NCBI GenBank assembly: GCA_025997455.1
Contig: BNUP01000042.1
Coordinates: 1-17,088 of the forward strand
Origin: Fibrobacterales bacterium
Lineage (GTDB): Bacteria > Fibrobacterota > Fibrobacteria > Fibrobacterales > Fibrobacteraceae
Length of the DNA stretch: 17,088 bases
Direction of reading: 5' to 3'
In this document: positions 1-6,923 of the stretch, one piece after another
Position numbering within the stretch: the first letter of the stretch is position 1
How the letters are laid out: every line of letters begins with the position of its first letter
The notes under the pieces: generated by a model
What the model was told of the DNA's origin: nothing
The model's input: only the letters and a program-made list of their open reading frames with translations
Database searches by the model: none
Position numbers and translations under genes: made by a program

Positions 1-1
1 C

Positions 2-1735
2 ACGCTCCACTACTCCGCAGAAAACCCAAAAGCAAACGATACCCTCTATTTAAGCATTGCAATCCCTGAGGGGTGGCATATAAACGCCGACAAAGTTCTC
101 GATGAATTTCTTGTGCCCACTTCCGTTGAACCAGAATCCGCCGGCATTGAATTTTATCCTCCGATTTTTCCGCAACCGCACAAAACCTATAACGAAGTTT
201 TGGGAATTTCCCTATTGCTTTTGCAAGGTGAATTTTCGGTAGCAATTCCGATAAAAGAAATAGACGACAACTTTGACCCTTACCAAGTGAGGGTTAAACT
301 CACATATCAGGCGTGTTCCAATATTTGCCTCGCCCCGCGCACCATAGAGGCATCGTTCAACTCGTTAAGCGGAACTGTTATAGACTTAGAACGCGATGCT
401 CGGCAAAATCTGTTAAAAAAAAACTCTAACGAAGATGAAGCAGCAACCAACATTTCCAACCAACAACCTGCCGATAAAATTCGCAATGTCTCCCGCAAAG
501 AGCATATTATATTTTTCATAGTGTCTGCCATTATGGGAGGCTTGCTCCTAAATGTTATGCCTTGCGTTTTGCCGATCCTGTTCCTAAAGGTCTTCGACTT
601 TATGCATCGCGCCGGCAACTCCCGAAAAAAAATGTTCAAGTGGGGACTCGCAACTGCAAGCGGGATTTTCTTTTCCTTTGCCGCACTTGCAGTGCTCATC
701 ACGCTCTTACGACTCGGCGGAACCGCAATCGGTTGGGGCTTTCAGTTTCAACACGCCGTATTCACCGCATCAATGGCAATGCTCATAGGAGCACTCACCT
801 TGAATATGTGGGGCATATATGAAATATGGTTGCCCGGTAAGGTGATGAACGCGTGGGATAAGCAAACGCAAAAAGGCGGTTTTTTAAGTGCATTTGCCTA
901 CGGAGCATTGCTCGTTCTACTCTCTACTCCCTGCTCCGCTCCATTTTTGGGACCGGCAATAGGCTTTGCATTCGCCGCAGAAATTTCCGAACTTTGGATT
1001 ATTTTCGGCTCGGTTGCATTCGGTCTTTCCATACCATACCTAGCACTCGGAGCATTCCCGCAATGGACTAAGTTCTTGCCAAAACCGGGAAAATGGATGG
1101 AAAGGGTAAAGCAATTTTTGGGTTTCCCTCTCCTATTCACTGTAATTTGGCTGTTCTGGATATTCTTCAAACAAACCGGTTGGGATGCTACATTGTCGCT
1201 TGGCATACTGCTTGGGTTTGTGGGTTTTGTAGCGTGGATTTCGGGAATATGGGCAACCCCCGGTAAGTCGTGGTTGCGATTCGGTTTTCTCTGGACAGGT
1301 CTCTTAGCCGCATATATTATCACTTGGAATTTCTTAATCAACCCGCAAATCGCCGACATTGAATTCCTGAAAAAAATGAAAACCGAGAATGAAGAATGGG
1401 GTGAATTTTCTCTCGCCAAACTCGATTCCCTGCAAAAAGAGGGCAGTGCAATTTGGATAAACGGAATGGCAGATTGGTGCATAACCTGCAAAATGAACGA
1501 GAAACAAGTTTTCAACAATGCAAAAGTTCAAATGGCTTTCATAAAAAACGAAGTTGTGCGATTGCAAGCCGATTATACAAGACCCAACTATGAGGCATCC
1601 ACAATTTTTGAAAAATACGGAAGGAGTGCAGTTCCCTTTGACCTGCTCATAACCTCAAACGGCAATGCAATACTAATGCCCGAAATTTTAACCACTGACA
1701 CGGTTCTAAAAGCACTCGAACAAGCGTGGGAATAA
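2..1735 (+). CDS. dsbD: Thiol:disulfide interchange protein, DsbD/ScsB family (5' truncated)
   Basis: Inner-membrane protein that passes electrons from cytoplasmic thioredoxin to periplasmic thiol partners. The reading frame is open from base 2, so the start lies outside the window; the GTG at 113 is internal. Residues counted from that GTG: the end of an N-terminal DsbD-alpha-like immunoglobulin-type domain with a Cys pair (C68, C72 in CSNIC) preceded upstream by the family-typical 'IPEGWHI'; a polytopic core (about 131-410) with the two conserved membrane cysteines in VMPCVLP (C151) and STPCSAPF (C274); and a C-terminal thioredoxin-like domain with the redox motif WCITC (C456, C459) and a cis-Pro-like AVPF (P508). 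All six family cysteines are therefore present. It ends with TAA 4 nt before the CDF gene, suggesting one operon. DsbD versus ScsB cannot be separated here. Family call is secure. Confidence 0.93.
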   Translation, partial: TLHYSAENPKANDTLYLSIAIPEGWHINADKVLDEFLVPTSVEPESAGIEFYPPIFPQPHKTYNEVLGISLLLLQGEFSVAIPIKEIDDNFDPYQVRVKLTYQACSNICLAPRTIEASFNSLSGTVIDLERDARQNLLKKNSNEDEAATNISNQQPADKIRNVSRKEHIIFFIVSAIMGGLLLNVMPCVLPILFLKVFDFMHRAGNSRKKMFKWGLATASGIFFSFAALAVLITLLRLGGTAIGWGFQFQHAVFTASMAMLIGALTLNMWGIYEIWLPGKVMNAWDKQTQKGGFLSAFAYGALLVLLSTPCSAPFLGPAIGFAFAAEISELWIIFGSVAFGLSIPYLALGAFPQWTKFLPKPGKWMERVKQFLGFPLLFTVIWLFWIFFKQTGWDATLSLGILLGFVGFVAWISGIWATPGKSWLRFGFLWTGLLAAYIITWNFLINPQIADIEFLKKMKTENEEWGEFSLAKLDSLQKEGSAIWINGMADWCITCKMNEKQVFNNAKVQMAFIKNEVVRLQADYTRPNYEASTIFEKYGRSAVPFDLLITSNGNAILMPEILTTDTVLKALEQAWE

Positions 1736-1739
1736 TATT

Positions 1740-2672
1740 ATGGTGCGCTCGGCACACACCGCGTTTACCCTATTGTCATTCTCCGGCTCGACCGGAGAAT
1801 CCAAAGAAAACATCATTCGCCGTGTAACTGTAATAGGTCTCATTGTTAATGGAATTTTATTTGCAATAAAACTCATAGCGGGACTTTACGGAGGTTCTCA
1901 AAGCCTGTTGGCAGATGCAGTTCACAGTTTCTCCGATTTTGCGGCAGGCGTGGCGGTGCTCATAGGTTCGTATTTTTGGAATCGTGCTCCCGATGAAGAC
2001 CACCCATACGGACATAAAAAAATTGAAACACTGCTCGCAATCGGTATTGCAATTTCGCTTATTCTCGCCGCGACATACATAGCAATTGAGTCTTTCAAAA
2101 ATATTCACAATCATAATTTATTTGAGGCGGGTAACTTTGTGATTATTGTAGCCACCATATCCGTAATTACAAAGGAAATTTTATACCGCTACACCATAAT
2201 TTACGGCAGAAAATTAAAGAGTCAATCGCTAATTGCAAGTGCGTATGATCACCGTTCCGATGCGATAAGTTCCGTTCCCGTTTTAATTTCCGTTTCAATT
2301 GCAAGTTTTGCGCCCACTTGGAGTTTTATGGATTCCATAGGTGCGCTCGTTGTTGTAATTTTAATTTTCCGCTCTGCAATTTTAATCGCAAAACCCGCAC
2401 TCGCCGAAATGCTCGACAGCGGTGCAACCAAAGAAATTTGCGACAAAATTATTTCCGCATCAAAAACAATCCCCGAAGTTCATAGCATTCACGACCTGCG
2501 AACTCACTATTCGGGCGGCGAACTTTACATTGACCTTCACATTGTTTTAGACCCGAATATGACTCTGCGAGAAGCCCATTTTATCGGCGACCGAGTGGAG
2601 GACCTCCTCAAAAAAAACGACATTTTCGCCTACGATGTCCTTGTTCATTTAGACTATTACGATGATAGATGA
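1740..2672 (+). CDS. Cation diffusion facilitator (CDF) transporter
   Basis: Proton-coupled divalent metal exporter of the inner membrane, 310 aa, the usual CDF size. Membrane segments begin near residue 30. TM2 carries LADAVHSFSD (H62, D66) and TM5 carries DHRSD (D170, D174), giving an HD-DD style metal site; the loop after TM2-TM3 holds the family motif HPYGHKKIE (H88, H92). The C-terminal cytoplasmic dimerisation domain (about 225-310) has the IHDLRTHYSGG and HIVLDP strands expected of the family. ATG at 1740 is only 4 nt past the dsbD-like stop and has no clear Shine-Dalgarno site, so translation is probably coupled. The first 25 residues are not family-typical, so a later start is possible. 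The substrate (Zn, Fe, Co or Mn) cannot be decided from sequence. Confidence 0.93.
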   Translation: MVRSAHTAFTLLSFSGSTGESKENIIRRVTVIGLIVNGILFAIKLIAGLYGGSQSLLADAVHSFSDFAAGVAVLIGSYFWNRAPDEDHPYGHKKIETLLAIGIAISLILAATYIAIESFKNIHNHNLFEAGNFVIIVATISVITKEILYRYTIIYGRKLKSQSLIASAYDHRSDAISSVPVLISVSIASFAPTWSFMDSIGALVVVILIFRSAILIAKPALAEMLDSGATKEICDKIISASKTIPEVHSIHDLRTHYSGGELYIDLHIVLDPNMTLREAHFIGDRVEDLLKKNDIFAYDVLVHLDYYDDR

Positions 2673-2689
2673 GGGGCTGCGGGGAATTC

Positions 2690-2806
2690 CGCGTTGCAAG
2701 TTGGGAGAGAGTAGAGAGCAGAGAATAATAACTTTACACTTTCAACCCTTGCACCGCCAAGTTCCCCACACCCCACACCCTACACCCCATATTTCTACCT
2801 TCCCTT
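2690..2806 (+). repeat. C/T/A-rich intergenic leader repeat, copy i
   Basis: The whole gap between the CDF gene and the CoA-transferase gene is filled by a low-complexity sequence found in related form at 4430-4627, 8501-8647 (inverted) and 16690-16815. Order of blocks: GTTGCAAG, AGTAGAGAGCAGAGA, TAATAACTTTACACTTTCAA, CTTGCACCGCC, several CCCCACACCCTACACCCC-like runs, and a terminal TTTCTACCTTCCC. It is closest to copy iii. The downstream gene starts 31 nt after it. I see no clear -35/-10 pair inside. Function unknown. Confidence 0.75.
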
Positions 2807-2825
2807 CCAACGAATTTTTTTCAAA

Positions 2826-2832
2826 GAAGGAA
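2826..2832 (+). promoter_or_regulatory. Shine-Dalgarno site of the CoA-transferase gene
   Basis: AGAAGGA lies 5 nt upstream of the ATG at 2838 and supports that start. Confidence 0.6.
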
Positions 2833-2837
2833 AGAAA

Positions 2838-4331
2838 ATGGCATTGAACCCTGCATTGAAAGGTAAGTTAAAAACCGCCGAAGAAGCGGCTGCTCTCATT
2901 AACAACGGCGAAATTATAGGCATAAGCGGCTTCACGGGAGCAGCATATCCAAAAGCAGTCACGCCCGCGCTCGCGAAGAGAGGCGAAAAATTGCGTGCCG
3001 AAGGCGTTGATTTCGGTATATCACTCTACACTGGAGCATCTGTCGGCGATGAATGCGACGGAGTTTTGGCTCGTGCAGGCATAATGAAAATGAGGCTGCC
3101 ATACCAGAGTCACACGGATGTTCGCAACAGCATTAACAAAGGCACAACCGAATACTTGGACTTGCACCTTTCACACTCGGCTCGCATGATAAGAATGGGA
3201 TTCATTCCCAAACCCACTCTCGCAATAGTTGAGGCTTGCGAACTCACGGCAGACGGCAAAATATATTTAACCGGTTGCGGCGGAAACACGCCGACTTATT
3301 TGGAAACGGCAGACCGCGTAATCATCGAGTTAAATTCTCATTACGGCGACACGCTAATTGGCACACACGACCTCTTTATCCCGCAACTCGGCGGAGATAT
3401 TCCAATTCACGCGAGCACAGACAAAATCGGCAAGGAATTTGTGCAGATTAACCCCGAAAAAATCGTGGCTATTGTGGAAACAAATCTTGCAGATTCACTA
3501 AAACCATTTGCCGCCCCAGACGAAGACTCAAATGCAATTGCCGCATATATTTTGGAATTTTTGGCACACGAAAGAAAAAGAGGTCGTTTGCCCGAAGGCG
3601 TTCCATACCAGAGCGGTGTTGGAAATGTGGCAAATGCCGTGCTCGGCACAATGGCTCGCGACCCCAAACAAGAACCCGTTTCGCTCTACACCGAGGTAAT
3701 TCAAGATTCGGTTTTTGACATTTTAGAGGCGGATAAGTTGGTTATTGCAAGCGGTGCATCGGTGAGTTATTCAATAGCGGGACAGGAGAAATACAAGGCG
3801 AACGCTCACGCAAAAAATTGGAAGAGCAAGTTTATTTTGCGCCCGCAAGAAATTTCAAATAATCCGGAAGTGATTCGCCGTTTGGGAGTTATATCTATGA
3901 ACACCGCTTTGGAGGCGGATATTTTTGGGAATGTGAACAGCACTCATGTAAACGGTTCGCGAATGATGAACGGAATTGGCGGTTCGGGCGATTTTGCACG
4001 AAATTGTCTTCTCGGTTTCTTTATGACCCCAAGCGTTGCAAAAGGCGGAAAAATCAGCGCGTTTGTGCCTATGGTGAGCCACACCGACCACACGGAACAC
4101 GACACTATGATTTTCGTTTCAGAGCAGGGTCTTGCCGATTTGCGCGGCTTAGCACCCATTAAACGGGCAAAGTTGATAATAGAAAAATGCGCTCACCCGA
4201 CTTACCGCCCGCTGTTGCAGGAGTATTTAGACTACGGCATAAAACATTCTCTTGCACTCCACACACCGCACACTTTGGAAAAGGCATTTGATTTCCACAA
4301 GCGGCTGATAGAAACCGGAAGTATGGTTTAG
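2838..4331 (+). CDS. Acetyl-CoA hydrolase/transferase family, succinate CoA-transferase
   Basis: Cytoplasmic CoA-transferase, 497 aa, matching the length of the Cat1/ScpC/AarC group, which moves CoA between succinyl-CoA and acetate or propionate. Visible landmarks: N-terminal family start with GISGFTGAAYPKA (about 29-40); glycine loop LTGCGGNTPT (145-153); YTEVIQDS with the likely catalytic glutamate E286; the CoA-binding motif GIGGSGDFARN (379-389); and the C-terminal VSHTDHTEHD and EQGLADLRGLAP (413-440). The start at 2838 is supported by a purine-rich ribosome site and by alignment to the family N-terminus. Conversion of succinate to propionate or acetate with CoA recycling would fit a fermentative anaerobe; which acid is used cannot be seen. 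It is probably a single-gene unit, with long repeat-filled gaps on both sides. The family is certain, the exact substrate inferred. Confidence 0.93.
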   Translation: MALNPALKGKLKTAEEAAALINNGEIIGISGFTGAAYPKAVTPALAKRGEKLRAEGVDFGISLYTGASVGDECDGVLARAGIMKMRLPYQSHTDVRNSINKGTTEYLDLHLSHSARMIRMGFIPKPTLAIVEACELTADGKIYLTGCGGNTPTYLETADRVIIELNSHYGDTLIGTHDLFIPQLGGDIPIHASTDKIGKEFVQINPEKIVAIVETNLADSLKPFAAPDEDSNAIAAYILEFLAHERKRGRLPEGVPYQSGVGNVANAVLGTMARDPKQEPVSLYTEVIQDSVFDILEADKLVIASGASVSYSIAGQEKYKANAHAKNWKSKFILRPQEISNNPEVIRRLGVISMNTALEADIFGNVNSTHVNGSRMMNGIGGSGDFARNCLLGFFMTPSVAKGGKISAFVPMVSHTDHTEHDTMIFVSEQGLADLRGLAPIKRAKLIIEKCAHPTYRPLLQEYLDYGIKHSLALHTPHTLEKAFDFHKRLIETGSMV

Positions 4332-4429
4332 GTTTTAAGTTATCCCTAGTAAGGGAGCAAGTGCGACCTTATGGAGAGGGAGCACGAATGTGCGGAATGT
4401 CTTTAGAGAACTTCTATTACCATCTCCGC
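4332..4429. repeat. Intergenic stretch with a degenerate short direct repeat
   Basis: The first part of a 322-base gap. AGGGAGCAAGTGCGA is followed about 24 nt later by AGGGAGCACGAATGTGCGGA, an imperfect tandem pair. No gene or convincing promoter is seen here. A GTG at 4390 opens in frame with the coiled-coil gene but runs through repeat DNA and is not taken as the start. Confidence 0.4.
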
Positions 4430-4627
4430 CTTCCCTTCAACCCCACTTTACTCTTTACTATCTAAACCCTTCTCACCACTCCCCACTTTTAACTCTTGCA
4501 ATTCTAAAAGGGCGGGTTAAAAACCACGCCCCTACAATTCCCGTATCCCCTTCCAAAACCCCACACCCTACACGCCACACCCTATACCCCACCCTACACC
4601 CCATACCCCAAACTTTCTACCTTCCCC
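4430..4627 (+). repeat. C/T/A-rich intergenic leader repeat, copy ii
   Basis: A longer version of the leader repeat. It contains CTTTACTCTTTACTATC, AACTCTTGCAA, then CCCCACACCCTACACGCC-type runs and the terminal TTTCTACCTTCCCCC at about 4613-4627, 26 nt before the coiled-coil gene. It differs from copy i by an inserted hairpin at 4510-4531. The ordering of blocks and the coding-strand orientation match the other copies. Confidence 0.7.
4510..4531. repeat. Short hairpin inside leader repeat ii
   Basis: GGGCG GGTT (4510-4518), loop AAA, AACC A CGCCC (4522-4531) form a 9-bp stem with one bulged A. It is embedded in AAAAGGGCGGGTTAA and CCACGCCCCTACAA context, the look of a dispersed intergenic palindrome rather than a terminator, because no T-tract follows. 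Confidence 0.55.
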
Positions 4628-4653
4628 CAGAACCCCCTTTTTATGAGGCACAG

Positions 4654-4980
4654 ATGAATCAAGATACATTAAAATTGGTCACTGCCAAAGTTGAAAAAAC
4701 ATTGGAAATTGCACGCACGCTTAAAGCGGAAAAAACCGAGTTGGAGAATGTGGCTGCGGACTTGCGCGGGCAACTGAGCGACAAAGACAAGGTTATCGAA
4801 GAATTGAGAACTTCAAAAGAGCAACAGCAGGCGGAAATTCGCTCCTTGCAAGATGCCTTAAATGAGAGAGATTCAAAATTGGGCGAAACGGAAAATGTAC
4901 TTTTGCAAACACTCAGCACAATTGAAAGGGAATTGGGAATAGAAGTCAGCACCGATAAATCGCAGGATTTGTTCAGTTAA
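4654..4980 (+). CDS. Small coiled-coil protein next to ZapA (ZapB-like in context)
   Basis: 108 aa from ATG 4654. Almost the entire protein is charged heptad-type coiled coil (roughly residues 5-95), rich in Glu, Lys, Leu and Gln, with no membrane segment and no enzyme motif. I chose ATG 4654 over the in-frame GTG at 4390 because the upstream 88 codons translate C-rich repeat DNA (Pro, His and Thr repeats), and a TGAGG stretch lies just upstream of 4654. The next gene, zapA, follows after 6 nt, so the two are almost certainly co-transcribed. A ZapB-like role, linking ZapA/FtsZ rings, is inferred from size, coiled coil and neighbour only; sequence identity to ZapB is not evident. It could equally be a generic structural coiled-coil protein. 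Confidence 0.8.
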   Translation: MNQDTLKLVTAKVEKTLEIARTLKAEKTELENVAADLRGQLSDKDKVIEELRTSKEQQQAEIRSLQDALNERDSKLGETENVLLQTLSTIERELGIEVSTDKSQDLFS

Positions 4981-4986
4981 AATTTT

Positions 4987-5280
4987 ATGTCCGCAGACAA
5001 AACAAGCAGGCAGGTTATTATCGCACGCACACCGGTGCAGATTGCCACTGCATTGTCAGAAGAAACTTTGAAAAATATTGTGGAATTTGTCGATAAAAAA
5101 TTCGCTTATCACGAAAAATCGGTGAGCGAAAAAACCGATGACAACAAAAAGACGAGCACGCTGATTATCACTCTGTTAGATGTGGCGGCGGAATTGTGGG
5201 ATGCAAAAAAGAAACTTCGGGAAATTGAGAAGTCGGGGAAAGACCTTTTGGCAGAAGTGAATTTATTAGATGAAATTTAG
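4987..5280 (+). CDS. zapA: Cell division protein ZapA-like
   Basis: 97 aa, the usual ZapA size. ZapA binds FtsZ and bundles its filaments at mid-cell. The family pattern is visible: an N-terminal beta-type segment (RQVIIARTPVQIATALS), then ETLKNIVEFVDKKF (about 27-40, the ZapA 'ylrelAelVdkkm' helix), a short spacer, and the long helix LIITLLDVAAELWDAKKKLREIE (about 59-81) that forms the dimer coiled coil. It starts 6 nt after the coiled-coil gene and its last 11 bases overlap the start of the fliJ-like gene, so the three form one operon. No strong ribosome site is seen, which suits translational coupling. The N-terminal strand is poorly conserved, so a divergent ZapA is the best reading. Confidence 0.75.
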   Translation: MSADKTSRQVIIARTPVQIATALSEETLKNIVEFVDKKFAYHEKSVSEKTDDNKKTSTLIITLLDVAAELWDAKKKLREIEKSGKDLLAEVNLLDEI

Positions 5281-5734
5281 ATTTTCTCTGCAACCTATTT
5301 TGAACCATCGCGAGGCTTTGGAGAGAAACGCCGAAATCGCTCTCGGTCGTGAGATGCAGAGGCAGGTTGTGCTGGAAAATGAGCAGTTGGTGTTGCTCGA
5401 AGAATTGGAAAATTTAACAAAAGAACGGGGAACGGCGAACTTGCACAGCGGCGAAAGATTTATGGATTTTGTCAGTTATTCGCATCGCTTAAAAAGGCAA
5501 ATCGCACAGAAAAAAAACGAAATTGAAAAACAGAAGGAATCGGTTACGGCAGCACGAAACGAACTCATAAAAAAAACACAGGAAAAAAAAGCGATAGAGG
5601 TTTTGCAGGATTCTCAGGAAAGAGCGTTCAAACTTGCCGAGAAACGGCAGGAGGCAAAGCAGGCTGATGAGGTTGCTGGGCAACGGAAACAGCGGGCGGT
5701 TGCAGAGACACAAGACGAGGCACAGTCAAACTGA
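5270..5734 (+). CDS. fliJ: FliJ-like flagellar/type III export protein
   Basis: 154 aa, the usual FliJ length, predicted all-helical coiled coil. It opens with MKFRFSLQPILNHREALERNAE, the typical FliJ N-terminus (F-x-LQ-x-(V/I)L-x-x-R), followed by two long charged helices. In flagellated bacteria FliJ is the stalk of the FliI ATPase ring at the export gate and escorts chaperones; related YscO proteins serve injectisomes. Here its partners FliI and FliH are absent from the window and it is instead coupled to zapA (11-nt overlap). Its last 107 bases are covered antisense by the 3' end of the mscS-like gene. The C-terminal 30 residues are low-complexity (Lys, Gln, Ala, Glu). Other FliJ-fold coiled coils cannot be excluded. 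Confidence 0.75.
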   Translation: MKFRFSLQPILNHREALERNAEIALGREMQRQVVLENEQLVLLEELENLTKERGTANLHSGERFMDFVSYSHRLKRQIAQKKNEIEKQKESVTAARNELIKKTQEKKAIEVLQDSQERAFKLAEKRQEAKQADEVAGQRKQRAVAETQDEAQSN

Positions 5735-6923
5735 TTCCTTCACCTTCAAATAAATCACGAATGTTTTTATTTAAGTCGGAGAAAATTTTCGGTTGCAATT
5801 CCGGGTATTGGGTGTAAATGTTGAGTTCCATAATCGAGGCATCGTTATCTAAATTTTTTGCATTCACAAACGGTGCGGGCGTTTCCATAACAAACTCGGT
5901 TTTGAGTGCGGCGGCGGTGAGAAGTTCAATCGCCTTTCGCCAAGGCACATCGTAGCACACGGTGACATCCATATATAAAATCACTCCGTTTCGCTCTTCG
6001 GCATCTGCATTTGTGCTGAAATTCACAACATTTGAAGAGAGTATGGTTCCGTTAGGCACGGTGACAATTTCTTTTTTTGAAGTTTGAATACGCACCGCAA
6101 AAGGTGTTTTTTCCACAACATCGCCGAGCACTTCACCGACTTTTACGCGATCGCCCAACTTAAAAGAACGCATATAAGTCAGCACAAAACCCGCTATTAA
6201 ATTTGCGATAACCGTAGTTGAGCCGAGCGAAAGCAACACTCCGAAAAATACCGAAACTCCTTTGAAGGCGGAAGTTTCCGAGTCTGGCAACAGCGGAAAA
6301 ATCAGCACGAGCATAAAAGCATAACCCAAAAAACGAAACAAGTTCAAAGTAGCGTGTGCCCAGTCTGGGTAAAAACCCTTGACAATAAGCCGTTTGTTCT
6401 CAATTTCGCTCATTATAAATTTGACAAATTTAAGCAGGTAGTGAGTAACCGCTACAATTATCGCTATTCGCAAGAGGTTTGGCGTATATGCGATAAACCC
6501 GTGAAGAATGGAGAGCAGCGGGTCGAGAATGGCATGAACCAATTTGTAGGCGAAGTTGCGGGTGCCGGGGTGAATAACAAAAAGCAGTGTGAGCGATGTG
6601 TAAAAAGAAAGTGCGAGAATTGTGTATAAAACCGTTTTTGCCGTGAAAAATCCAATTGTCAGCAGGCGTGCAGGCGTTAAAATTGCATAGCCGCGAAATT
6701 TTATTCCGTTAAAATGATGTCTGCTCCTATCCGCTATAAACGGGAAAACTTTTTTCTTAAAAAAATGCACCACAATGTTGTAGAATACAATTTGCCCCAC
6801 AATCACCAAAAGCGACAAGCCCGCCAGCCTCGACATGTAAGCCCAGTCGACATTACGAAAGTAGTCGAAAAATGACTGAATCATTTGGAGAAGGTAGATA
6901 ATTTCCAAACTGTTGAACAGCAT
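5628..6923 (-). CDS. MscS family mechanosensitive ion channel
   Basis: Inner-membrane channel that opens under membrane tension to release solutes during hypo-osmotic shock. From ATG 6923 it is 431 aa, larger than E. coli MscS (286), with several extra N-terminal membrane helices. The core is clear: pore helix region SVFFGVLLSLGSTTVIANLIAG, then MRSFKLGDRVKVGEVLGDVVEKTPFAVRI and VTVPNGTILSSNVVNFS, the beta domain of the family. The ABC-F gene stop lies inside its 5' end. The start is uncertain: ATG 6923 has GGAG 11 nt upstream, ATG 6884 makes an ATGA overlap with the ABC-F stop, and TTG 6950 is also open. After the usual end of the family (about EGEGISLTVPRL) it has a Pro/Gln/Val tail of some 28 residues that lies antisense to fliJ. 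Confidence 0.88.
   Translation of the reverse strand: MLFNSLEIIYLLQMIQSFFDYFRNVDWAYMSRLAGLSLLVIVGQIVFYNIVVHFFKKKVFPFIADRSRHHFNGIKFRGYAILTPARLLTIGFFTAKTVLYTILALSFYTSLTLLFVIHPGTRNFAYKLVHAILDPLLSILHGFIAYTPNLLRIAIIVAVTHYLLKFVKFIMSEIENKRLIVKGFYPDWAHATLNLFRFLGYAFMLVLIFPLLPDSETSAFKGVSVFFGVLLSLGSTTVIANLIAGFVLTYMRSFKLGDRVKVGEVLGDVVEKTPFAVRIQTSKKEIVTVPNGTILSSNVVNFSTNADAEERNGVILYMDVTVCYDVPWRKAIELLTAAALKTEFVMETPAPFVNAKNLDNDASIMELNIYTQYPELQPKIFSDLNKNIRDLFEGEGISLTVPRLVSLQPPAVSVAQQPHQPALPPAVSRQV

Noticed and set aside
898..1518. Long minus-strand open frame inside the dsbD-like gene, and similar antisense frames inside other genes
   Set aside because: Shadow frames of clearly conserved genes with no ribosome site or family features.
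4390..4653. In-frame 5' extension of the coiled-coil gene from a GTG start
   Set aside because: The extra 88 codons translate the C-rich leader repeat into Pro/His/Thr repeats, there is no ribosome site at 4390, and ATG 4654 fits the start of the helical protein.
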